A stretch of DNA of 64,000 nt from Bacillus alkalicellulosilyticus (GTDB lineage Bacteria; Bacillota; Bacilli; Bacillales; Bacillaceae_F). The position numbers and the translations under genes were made by a program. The notes beneath the pieces were generated by a model that had not been told where the DNA came from, did not search any database, and saw nothing but the letters and a program-made list of their open reading frames with translations. Below are positions 36,876 to 44,368 of this stretch, in pieces (the stretch's first letter is position 1; each line of letters opens with the position of its first letter). The stretch covers positions 1 through 64,000 of the forward strand of contig NZ_KV917382.1 of assembly GCF_002019795.1 (NCBI RefSeq). Direction: 5' to 3'.

Positions 36876-36952
36876 AACTAAATCTTACAGGGAAAAACCC
36901 TAAATAAATAATACTTGCCAGTGGGTGAAGTATGTTTGTTTAGGGTTTTTTA
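36876..36952 (+). ncRNA. Short terminated transcript in the rep leader
   Basis: From the promoter at 36842 a transcript would meet a perfect hairpin, AAAACCCTAAA (36894-36904) with TTTAGGGTTTT (36939-36949), containing an inner stem ATACTT/AAGTAT and followed by Ts. The CCC can also pair with GGG at 36890-36892, giving an alternative fold. It may be a small RNA or an attenuator for rep 280 bp downstream. It does not share the AGCGGG core of elements A-D. Confidence 0.55.
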
Positions 36953-37225
36953 TGTTCTATAACATGGCCATTGTTTAGAACATTGTCAAATATTCAGATA
37001 TAATAGATTAATAGTTATAAATTATTCGACAAAAACCTTGTTAAGAAATAAAAAAAAACCCACCATGCATTTTATTAATTCTCTACAGTTTGGCCGCTGA
37101 AGATTTAATAAAACCGTTTAGGTAGGATTTCTTATGTATTTAGCTATTGTATATTCTAGCACATAATAGCAAAAAGTCCAATGAAATCCTCTTTAAATCT
37201 TGTGGGTATTAAGGAGGAATTTTAA
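36953..37225. other. Rep leader region with Spo0A-box-like site
   Basis: This gap before rep has no gene. It contains TTCGACA at 37025-37031 (Spo0A box on the minus strand) and several TATAAT-like words (TATAAT 36999-37004). No -35/-10 pair with normal spacing could be fixed. Confidence 0.4.
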
Positions 37226-38269
37226 GTGTTTGAAGAGGAGAATAAGCTAAACACGGGTCAGGACAAACCCTGTCGCTACTACAGATTGGTTTCAACAGGT
37301 GTTGTTGCGGAGCGTCAGAAAAAAGTAGGGTCAAAGTATGGTTCTCGTCAAAAAACCATCGAAGTCCCATTAAACGCAAAGGAATATTATAGCGAAGAAT
37401 CCATTCTTCGTTTTCAACTAGAATCGCATACAAAGCTATTGCCAGATATGAATGGTCAAAAAACAATTATAAACAACTACCTCTTACGTTATTGGGGACC
37501 AACCTTTCATAACAAAAGTGGTGGGATTGTGGCTTATACATATATTATCCTTCAAAGTTATTGTTGGGATAAAGACTATACTTGGGTAAGTATGGATACT
37601 CTTAGTAAACAAGTTACTTGTACATTACCTACACTAAGAAAATACTTAGCTATTTTAGAAGAAAACGGTTTTATCATTCGTTTTTGGAGAGAAGAAGAAG
37701 ATGACAAAAAAAATGTCACACAAGGAACTATTTTATTTAAAGTTCGGCAAACCCTTCCCCTTCTTTCAAGAGAACAATACAACTCCTTACCTAAGGCTCT
37801 TAGATTAGAGCATGATAGGTTTCTAAGAAAAATAAAGAGAGAAAGTCAATTTGAATTTGATTTATGTCATAATTTCCATGACGTTTTTGAACAATTAAGA
37901 GAACAGGTGATTGACGTTGTTAATCCTACAGGAACACTTAAAGAAGAAGTAGACAAATTAAATGAGTACAAGGAAGATTACCAGGTTGCGCAGAATAAAA
38001 TGTCAAAAGAAGATATTCTAATGTGGGATAAAGTACTAAGTAAGTTAAAAGAAAAACTATCGAAACCTAGTTTTGATACCTGGTTTGGTCAATCTGTAGC
38101 TTATAAAATGGATGATGATAGGTGGTTCATTTGTCTTCCCACTGAATTTGCATGTTCATGGGTAGAGCAAAGGTACATCCCTATAATCCTCGACATCATG
38201 AATGACAATCAAATTCCTGTTACCGAACTCCTTTGTGATATATATCTTGAATCAAACTCTACTCTTTGA
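37226..38269 (+). CDS. Plasmid replication initiator with DnaA-N-like C-terminal domain
   Basis: GTG at 37226 lies 8 nt after aaggagg. The 347-aa product has a winged-helix part (about 95-170: TWVSMDTLSKQVTCTLPTLR, KYLAILEENGFIIRFW), a charged middle, and a C-terminal domain of about 75 residues (WDKVLSKLKEKLSKPSFDTW then FGQSVAYKM) that matches DnaA domain I, which binds DnaB and other DnaA molecules. This layout fits an initiator that binds origin repeats and recruits the host replisome. It is followed immediately by seven 13-bp repeats and a DnaA box. No partition genes are seen nearby. Confidence 0.75.
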   Translation: MFEEENKLNTGQDKPCRYYRLVSTGVVAERQKKVGSKYGSRQKTIEVPLNAKEYYSEESILRFQLESHTKLLPDMNGQKTIINNYLLRYWGPTFHNKSGGIVAYTYIILQSYCWDKDYTWVSMDTLSKQVTCTLPTLRKYLAILEENGFIIRFWREEEDDKKNVTQGTILFKVRQTLPLLSREQYNSLPKALRLEHDRFLRKIKRESQFEFDLCHNFHDVFEQLREQVIDVVNPTGTLKEEVDKLNEYKEDYQVAQNKMSKEDILMWDKVLSKLKEKLSKPSFDTWFGQSVAYKMDDDRWFICLPTEFACSWVEQRYIPIILDIMNDNQIPVTELLCDIYLESNSTL

Positions 38270-38281
38270 GTAGAGTTTTTT
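38254..38281 (+). terminator. Terminator overlapping the rep stop codon
   Basis: AAACTCTACTC (38254-38264) pairs with GAGTAGAGTTT (38268-38278), followed by Ts. The hairpin includes the last rep codons. Confidence 0.85.
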
Positions 38282-38288
38282 TAGTTAT

Positions 38289-38502
38289 TTAATCCACAAT
38301 ATAACCCTTACTTATCCCTCTGAAAAATTTTTTCCTACCTATAAAAATTCTTTTCATACCCCCTCTGAAAATTTTTTTCGGAGGGTAGAACTGCACTTAT
38401 CCACAAATAAAGGTATGAAAATTTTTTTCAGGGGAGTATGAAAGTTTCTTTCATGGGATACCCCTTGAAAATTTTTTTCATAGGGCTGGGAAAAAATTTT
38501 TC
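38289..38502. repeat. oriV: Candidate replication origin: seven 13-bp near-palindromes and DnaA box
   Basis: Seven copies of GAAAAnTTTTTTC-like 13-mers start at 38322, 38343, 38367, 38417, 38440, 38467 and 38490. Centres are 21-27 bp apart except for a 50-bp gap that holds a perfect DnaA box TTATCCACA (38398-38406). A second box-like TAATCCACA is at 38290-38298. Position right after the initiator gene supports an iteron origin; the repeats could instead be a centromere. Confidence 0.75.
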
Positions 38503-38598
38503 ACTAAAGAATTACAATATTTATGAATTACAAATCTTTTATAACAATTATATACACCCTTTTCTAAACTAAAATTAGGTTATTTTTCCTAAAAAAAC

Positions 38599-38627
38599 TT
38601 GTCGAATCCTACAATAGCCGTTATAAT
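38599..38627 (+). promoter_or_regulatory. Promoter of leader element D with overlapping Spo0A-like box
   Basis: TTGTCG (38599-38604) and TATAAT (38622-38627) are 17 bp apart. TGTCGAA (38600-38606), the Spo0A box consensus, covers the -35. Confidence 0.75.
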
Positions 38628-38654
38628 AGCACTATAAAGTTTTTGTTTTCCTTT

Positions 38655-38767
38655 TTACTGATGCAATCTCTTTGAGATTAGCGGGTTTTATTATTACACA
38701 TGGCAGCCTTTGAGGTTGATGGATTTACGCTTAGTTGCGTTTTCTATTAAACTCAAAGGCTTTTTTT
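38655..38767 (+). ncRNA. Structured leader RNA, element D
   Basis: AATCTC (38665-38670) pairs with GAGATT (38674-38679), AGCGGG follows at 38680-38685, then a long hairpin closes with GCCTTTGAG (38706-38714) and CTCAAAGGC (38752-38760) and a T run. A second terminator follows at 38798, so the ardC-like gene lies behind two stops. Confidence 0.75.
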
Positions 38768-38797
38768 ATTTTTTAAAAAGTTAATGATGAGTGTTCA

Positions 38798-38842
38798 AAC
38801 GAGGATAAAGATTCGGTAAACCGATCTGTATTCTCGTTTTTT
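38798..38842 (+). terminator. Second leader terminator before the ArdC-like gene
   Basis: AACGAG (38798-38803) pairs with CTCGTT (38833-38838) around an inner stem AGATTCGG/CCGATCT, followed by a T run. It lies between promoter and ribosome binding site. Confidence 0.75.
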
Positions 38843-38877
38843 ATATATATAAAACTATTTTGAAAGGGTGGATGGTA

Positions 38878-39732
38878 TTGAAGAAACAGTTCAAAGTATC
38901 ACAACATGAACAAGTAGAGAGGCTTATTAAAACATTAGAGGAAGGTGTTACAAATTTTTCTTATTCTCCAGAACAATTTAAAGCTCTATTAGAAATGAAA
39001 GCCATAATGCCACAGTATTCTTTTAAAAACATTATGGTTGCCAAAGCACAGCTCCCACATGCTTCCTTTTTAGCGGGTTTTACACATTGGAATAACTTAG
39101 GTAGAACCATTAAAAAGGGATGTAAAGCAATTCGGATTTTCAAACCTAAGTTTGCAAAAAGAACTGATGATTGTGGGGAAGAAATAGAGCAAATTGTTGG
39201 GTTTATAACCGTACCAGTTTTTGATTACAGCCAAACCGAAGGTGCCCCACTACCAATTGATAAGTTACAACTTACACTTGATGGAGATTCGGATGAGGCT
39301 CGTCAAATCATTAATTGGGCTGAGACACTTGCTGAAGAAGATGATTGTCCTATCACTTATGGTGATGCAGGTGATGCAAATGGATATTATCTACCAAGCT
39401 TTCACAGTATCACAGTGTCAGATTCTCTTTCGATTAACCAACGTTGTAAAACATTAATTCATGAACTGGTTCATAGTAAGGTAGACCGATATAGTCATGA
39501 TAAAACAACAAAGGAAGAGAAGGAAGTTGTTGCTGAAGGTACTGCATTTGTTATATGCACTTACTTTGGACTGGATACATCTGATTATTCATTTGGTTAC
39601 GTCAAATCATGGAGTAAACATAATGATCAGGCAGTTCTTATGTATGGAGAAAAGATTTGTAATACGGCTAAGTTAATTATTAATGAATTTGAAAGAATCA
39701 AAGAGAAAGAGCAGCAGTTACAATCTGCTTAA
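38878..39732 (+). CDS. ArdC-like ssDNA-binding / zincin-like metallopeptidase protein
   Basis: TTG at 38878 lies 8 nt after aaagggtgg; TTG 38860 and ATG 38872 are in frame but badly spaced. The 284-aa product has an ArdC N-terminal-type part (YSFKNIMVAKAQLPHASFLA then GFTHWNNLGRTIKKGCKAIR, about 45-90) and a C-terminal zincin motif HELVHSK (about 195-201) with a downstream Glu (VAEGTAFV). ArdC proteins travel with conjugative DNA, bind single strands and protect against restriction. Here it heads the helicase operon behind structured leader D. Confidence 0.8.
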   Translation: MKKQFKVSQHEQVERLIKTLEEGVTNFSYSPEQFKALLEMKAIMPQYSFKNIMVAKAQLPHASFLAGFTHWNNLGRTIKKGCKAIRIFKPKFAKRTDDCGEEIEQIVGFITVPVFDYSQTEGAPLPIDKLQLTLDGDSDEARQIINWAETLAEEDDCPITYGDAGDANGYYLPSFHSITVSDSLSINQRCKTLIHELVHSKVDRYSHDKTTKEEKEVVAEGTAFVICTYFGLDTSDYSFGYVKSWSKHNDQAVLMYGEKICNTAKLIINEFERIKEKEQQLQSA

Positions 39733-39820
39733 ACAACAAACAATATAAGGGAGGTGTTCCCTATCTTGAAGTGTAGATAGGGAGCAAGAGCCCCCATCTA
39801 CCTTCTAGTAGGGTAAGAAA
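39733..39820 (+). promoter_or_regulatory. Hairpin-rich gap before the helicase gene
   Basis: TCCCTATC and GATAGGGA pair across a 10-nt loop (about 39769-39796). No promoter is evident, so the helicase is probably read through from the ArdC-like gene and the hairpin may tune it. A similar gap with paired tccc/ggga words precedes the gene at 10562. Confidence 0.4.
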
Positions 39821-40707
39821 ATGAATTGGAAAACTTATGAAAAAGAAACCATTGAGAATCCCAAAATGCTTGAGGTTTATCTTGAACAAGCTTGGCAGGA
39901 TGCCTTTTGTTATGCTATGGCTGTTGAAGAACCCGAGAAAAATTATCTAGACCCTAAGTTGTTACTCACGATTATTTCAGGTAATGATGCTTCACTACAA
40001 GCTATTAAAGCAGCTATTGATATTGGTAGCAATGGTCTTTATTTTGGCTACGGTGAGAAGGGGTTAACAGGGTATGAGTTCCAAAGAGAGTTTAAGTTTT
40101 GTACAGATAAGGGAGCTTATGAAAAGTTTCCAATTACGATTAACCAAAATCGTAAAGCCTTGGTAATCGTTCATGATTCTCTTCTCGGAGACAACGAATT
40201 TATCTTATCTTTCGATGGAGACCCAGCAGAAGATATTCGACAAGTATTGGGTGGCGGAAAGTATGGGTTACATGTACTTCCCGAATGGAAAGATACAGTT
40301 TATACGGAGTTACTTAATCGTGGATTTATTCAAGAGGTAGAGTTCTATAAAGATTCGAACCTCTTACCAGGATTTGAGATCTTAAAGCTTAGTTTAGAAG
40401 AAGAAGATGCTGATTCTCTTATTTCAGAATTAGTGAAAACAAAGAAACTTTCTTTTCCAAGAGAGGGGAATGGTTCTGCATTAGAGGAAGTTACAGACCT
40501 TACAAGCTATATGGGCCAATATGTTAATGACATGATCGAAAAAGTTTCTGAACAAGTTGAGCCTACACATAATCCTATGACTGATTCAAGTTTCCCTTAT
40601 TTTGAACAATATAAGCGCCCTTTGTTTCCAGTTCAAGCTCATGTTTCAACGGCTGTTGCCAAAAGGTTAAAGGAACAAAAAAGCTTAATTATTCAAGGGG
40701 AAATGAG
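39821..40707 (+). CDS. SNF2/DEAD-like helicase, exon 1 of 5
   Basis: ATG at 39821 follows agggtaag. Five exons (39821-40707, 43489-44368, 46932-47037, 49879-50612, 53367-54071) total 3312 nt, giving 1103 aa plus stop with no internal stop. Exon 1 encodes the N-terminal 295 residues up to the phosphate-binding loop, which the first intron splits: GEM-S|TGKT (293-300). The N-terminal 260 residues are an unrecognised accessory domain. The protein should be an ATP-driven translocase or helicase acting on plasmid DNA, probably with the methyltransferase-like and ArdC-like products. Without four splicing events only a truncated, ATPase-less N-terminus is made. Confidence 0.85.
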
Positions 40708-43488
40708 GTGCGACACGTTCACTACTGAAAAGGTAGTGCATACTGTTTAATCAAATGAACAGTAGAGAACTAATATATCGAAAAGTGGAATGAACCAGTA
40801 ACGCGGGAAAACACTTCCCTTAAACTCCGACAAGCTACATAACAGTGTATTGTTATATGGTTTGAAGCTCGGTAAAGTCGGCAGAAAATTACCGTAGTAC
40901 GAGTAGTCTCGTAACCGAAAATGAGGATTATCCTTACGTAATTGATATGCCGGAGGTCTACAAACTTGATATGGTGAGAATGTCTGAATAAGACTGACGA
41001 ACTAACGAATGTACGGCTCTAAATCGCCGGAATACAGAAATGTGTTCTCTTTCCGTTCAGGAAAGGTAACTGTGGATGAGTAAAAATCTCATTTATGAAA
41101 ATCCATATTTGCTTACAGGGCAAATCAAGGTTACAGGGTCAAAGTTAGCACCTAAGTCAAGGATGCATAGATAGATATATTGGAACGTGGGAAGCTACGA
41201 GCGGAGAGGACATACACTCCATTGACACGTCTGATTGGAAAATCATAACCAATCTTAATCGTAGTGAAAGTAGTGGCACGACCTGTGAAATCCTTGTAAT
41301 GAGGGTGGAGGAACAGCCACAAGTCGTTAGAAAATAAATAATTCACATGGTAGACACTTACACCACTCATGGATTCTCGTATGACTAAAAAGAGTCACTG
41401 TTTCCAGTAAAGGAGTGTGATGCCCATGAAATTATTGACTGAGAAATCGCTGTCTGAAAAGAAGCTTAGACATAATGAATACTACTACATGCAAGAACAC
41501 CTAGATTCATTATACGAACGTAGCCAGCGTAAACAAAAATTCGAAAATCTGATGAGTCTCATTACTTCCAGAAACAACATCCTATTAGCTTACAGAAATA
41601 TCAAGCGTAATAGTGGGAGTGTTACCAGTGGAGTAGATGGAGTCTCCATTAGAGACATTGAGCGAATAGATACTGAGAAATTTGTAGAGATTATCCAACG
41701 AAAGTTTAATTGTTATAATCCCAGAAAAGTAAAAAGAGTAGAAATTCCCAAAGCAAACGGAAAAACTAGACCTCTTGGTATTCCGTCTATATGGGACCGA
41801 ATCGTTCAACAGTGTATCCTACAAATTCTTGAGCCTATATGCGAAGCGAAGTTCAATAAGCATAGTTATGGTTTTAGACCAAACAGAAGCACTGAACACG
41901 CTATAGCAGATATGGCAGTCAGGATTAACAGAGGTTTCCTTCATTACGTGATTGATATTGACATTAAAAGTTTCTTCGATGAAGTCAATCACAACAAACT
42001 GATGAAGCAAATTTGGACACTAGGTATTCGGGATAAACAACTACTTGTAATCATTAGAAAAATTCTAAAAGCTCCCATCCTTATGCCGAATGGTAAGGTG
42101 AAATATCCGCAAAAAGGTACTCCACAAGGAGGAGTTCTTTCGCCATTACTTGCTAATATCAATCTGAATGAAATGGATTGGTGGCTAGCGAATCAATGGG
42201 AAGAAAGAAACCTAGCGGAGGTTACGCCTAGTTTCAAGAAATCCGGTACTAGAATGAGAGGTTATGAATACGCCAAAATGAGAAAAACAACTACCCTCAA
42301 AGAATTTTACTTCGTGAGATACGCAGATGATTTTAAAATCATTTGTAGGAACAGAAAAACAGCCTTGAAGATCTTTATTGCGACAAAGTTGTGGCTTAAG
42401 GAAAGGTTGAATCTTCCAATCTCTGAAGAAAAATCGGGTATCACAAATCTCAAGAAGGCTAATAGTGAATTTCTAGGATTTTCATTTAAAGCAGTTAGGA
42501 AGGGGAAAATGAGCAAAGGTGCGGATAAGTACGTCACGCGTTCTCATGTATCCTCAAAAGCAATTAAGCAGAAAAGAAAGTCTCTAAGACAACAAATCTC
42601 AAAGGTAAAAAGAGCAAATGGCAAAGAGCAAATTGAGGAAATCATTAAATACAACAGCATGGTTAGAGGTATTCACAACTATTACCGATTAGCCACTCAC
42701 TGTTCGGATGATTTTACTCGATTACACAAGGACATTCATATTACTTGGTATAACAAGCTGAAAAAGCAGGGTTTAACAAGTGTTGGTATATATGAAGGAA
42801 ATAGTGAGGGTATCAAACCTTACCTTTCCTCTAAAAGACTTAGATACCTTGCTGGGACTCCTATACTACCGATTGGATTCATTCAACATAAAAATCCAAT
42901 GAACCTAAAAAGTGCCATAAACCAATTTACTCCATCAGGTAGAAAGCAGATTCACGAAGACCTAACAATGGTTCCATCGTGGAAGCTAAGATACTTATGG
43001 CAACATCCTGTAATCGGAAGAAACAACTCGGTTGAATATTTTGATAACAGGATTTCAAAATTTGTTGCACAAAAAGGTAATTGCTACATTACCAATACTG
43101 AATTGGAGATGAATAAGGTGCATTGCCACCACATCGTACCGTACTCAATCAGTAAGGATGATTCGTATAGCAATCTAGTAATAATAGGAGATACAGTTCA
43201 CAAACTGATTCATTCTACGAAAAAAGAAACCATAGCCAAGCTAATGGAAATTCTTAAACTTAGCAAAGAACAGTTGGACAAGTTGAATGAACTTCGCTCA
43301 CTTGCTGGAGAGATTAAAATTTGCTCTGAATAACAATGTTCACTGAATTTAGTTTCCACAGTCCAGTAATGGTGTAAGAAACAAAAACTATGTACTAACG
43401 ATGGAACGCCGTATGAGTTGAAAGGCTCACGTACGGTGTGGGGCGGGGGAAAAGGCGGAGATAACTTCAAAGTCTTACCTATCGCTAT
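40708..43488 (+). mobile_element. Group II intron 1 of the helicase gene (2781 bp)
   Basis: It starts GTGCGACACGTTCAC and ends CCTATCGCTAT. Domain V is at about 43402-43440 (GCCGTATGAGTTGAAAGG ... ACGTACGGTGT). It interrupts the Walker A codons: ATG AG|T ACT GGA AAA ACA. Its last 85 bases are identical to those of intron 4. Confidence 0.92.
41426..43333 (+). CDS. ltrA: Group II intron-encoded reverse transcriptase/maturase (helicase intron 1)
   Basis: ATG 41426 lies 10 nt after aggag (alternatives GTG 41417, ATG 41420). The 635-aa product has RPLGIPSIWDRIVQQ, YGFRPNRSTEHAI, GTPQGGVLSPLLANI, catalytic RYADDFKII, a maturase domain with KYNSMVRGIHNYYRLATH, and an HNH-type end (CYITNTELEMNKVHCHHIVP). 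It looks complete and is the closest relative of the broken protein of intron 4, which it may serve in trans. Confidence 0.93.
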   Translation: MKLLTEKSLSEKKLRHNEYYYMQEHLDSLYERSQRKQKFENLMSLITSRNNILLAYRNIKRNSGSVTSGVDGVSIRDIERIDTEKFVEIIQRKFNCYNPRKVKRVEIPKANGKTRPLGIPSIWDRIVQQCILQILEPICEAKFNKHSYGFRPNRSTEHAIADMAVRINRGFLHYVIDIDIKSFFDEVNHNKLMKQIWTLGIRDKQLLVIIRKILKAPILMPNGKVKYPQKGTPQGGVLSPLLANINLNEMDWWLANQWEERNLAEVTPSFKKSGTRMRGYEYAKMRKTTTLKEFYFVRYADDFKIICRNRKTALKIFIATKLWLKERLNLPISEEKSGITNLKKANSEFLGFSFKAVRKGKMSKGADKYVTRSHVSSKAIKQKRKSLRQQISKVKRANGKEQIEEIIKYNSMVRGIHNYYRLATHCSDDFTRLHKDIHITWYNKLKKQGLTSVGIYEGNSEGIKPYLSSKRLRYLAGTPILPIGFIQHKNPMNLKSAINQFTPSGRKQIHEDLTMVPSWKLRYLWQHPVIGRNNSVEYFDNRISKFVAQKGNCYITNTELEMNKVHCHHIVPYSISKDDSYSNLVIIGDTVHKLIHSTKKETIAKLMEILKLSKEQLDKLNELRSLAGEIKICSE

Positions 43489-44368
43489 TACTGGAAAAAC
43501 AACAATGCTTGTTGGTTTATCTGATGCTTATCATAAAGAAAAAGGGAAAAAAGGATACTTTGCTTGTGTAATGGTTCCTCCTTCCTTAACTAAAAAGTGG
43601 CCAGAAGAAATAAAAGAAATCATACCTGATGCTAATGTTCTAGTGATTAACAACACATCTGAGTTAATTGAGTACCATGTAAAATGGACAAATGCAGGTA
43701 GACCAAAACCTTTGAAACCTACTTATTTTGTAATTAGCTTTACGACAATGAGGGGAGATTGTGCGATAAACCCAGTCACTGATTTCATTAAAATAAAAAC
43801 GGAAAAACAGACACTAGCTAATGAGCAACCTTATCGTTACGGTTATTATTGTCCAGATTGCGGTAATGCTCATCAAGTTGTCGAATCTTCCGATGTGAAA
43901 GTTAATGAAAAAGGCGAAGAGGAAATTGTTAGAAATAAAAGGTCAATGGGTCCTGGTGAATTTGGTGAAACTCGAAGAATTCACAATGCTCAAAAGCCAG
44001 CCAATGCATTTTGTAGTGAGTGTGGTTCCAGTCTATGGACGAAAGATGTTCTAACACGCTACTCGTCTTTTGGAGAATGGGCAAAGCATGAAAAAAAATT
44101 ATCTAATGCCCTAGTTGACGGCAACCAACCTCTTGCAAAGAACATACAGAATAACCAACCTGATGTTCCAAAGGCTACCGGTCGTCCAAGGAGAATTGCT
44201 ACAGTCGAATACATTCGAAGACGGATGAATAACTTTTTTGACATTGCACTCGTAGATGAAATCCATGAATTAAAGAGTGGGATGTCTGCACAAGGTAACT
44301 CACTAGGTAGTTTAGCTGCTGCAAGTAAAAAAGTAGTTGGAGGAACAGGAACCTTATTCGGTGGTAAA
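43489..44368 (+). CDS. SNF2/DEAD-like helicase, exon 2 of 5
   Basis: Exon 2 completes the Walker A loop (TGKTTMLVG) and encodes residues 296-589: helicase core strands (ACVMVPPSLTKKWPEEI), two Cys pairs CPDC (417-420) and CSEC (471-474) that form a zinc insert, and the Walker B box DEIH (552-555). It ends FGGK, codon boundary, where intron 2 begins GTGCGCCC. Confidence 0.85.

Noticed and set aside
36999-37004. rep promoter at TATAAT 36999
   Set aside because: The nearby TTGTCA (36983) is only 10 bp away, too short for sigma-A.
38322-38502. CRISPR array
   Set aside because: Repeats are 13 bp, AT-only palindromes with 8-14 bp spacers; no cas genes are present.
43874-43882. Spo0A box at about 43877
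   Set aside because: It lies within helicase exon 2 coding sequence and is expected by chance.
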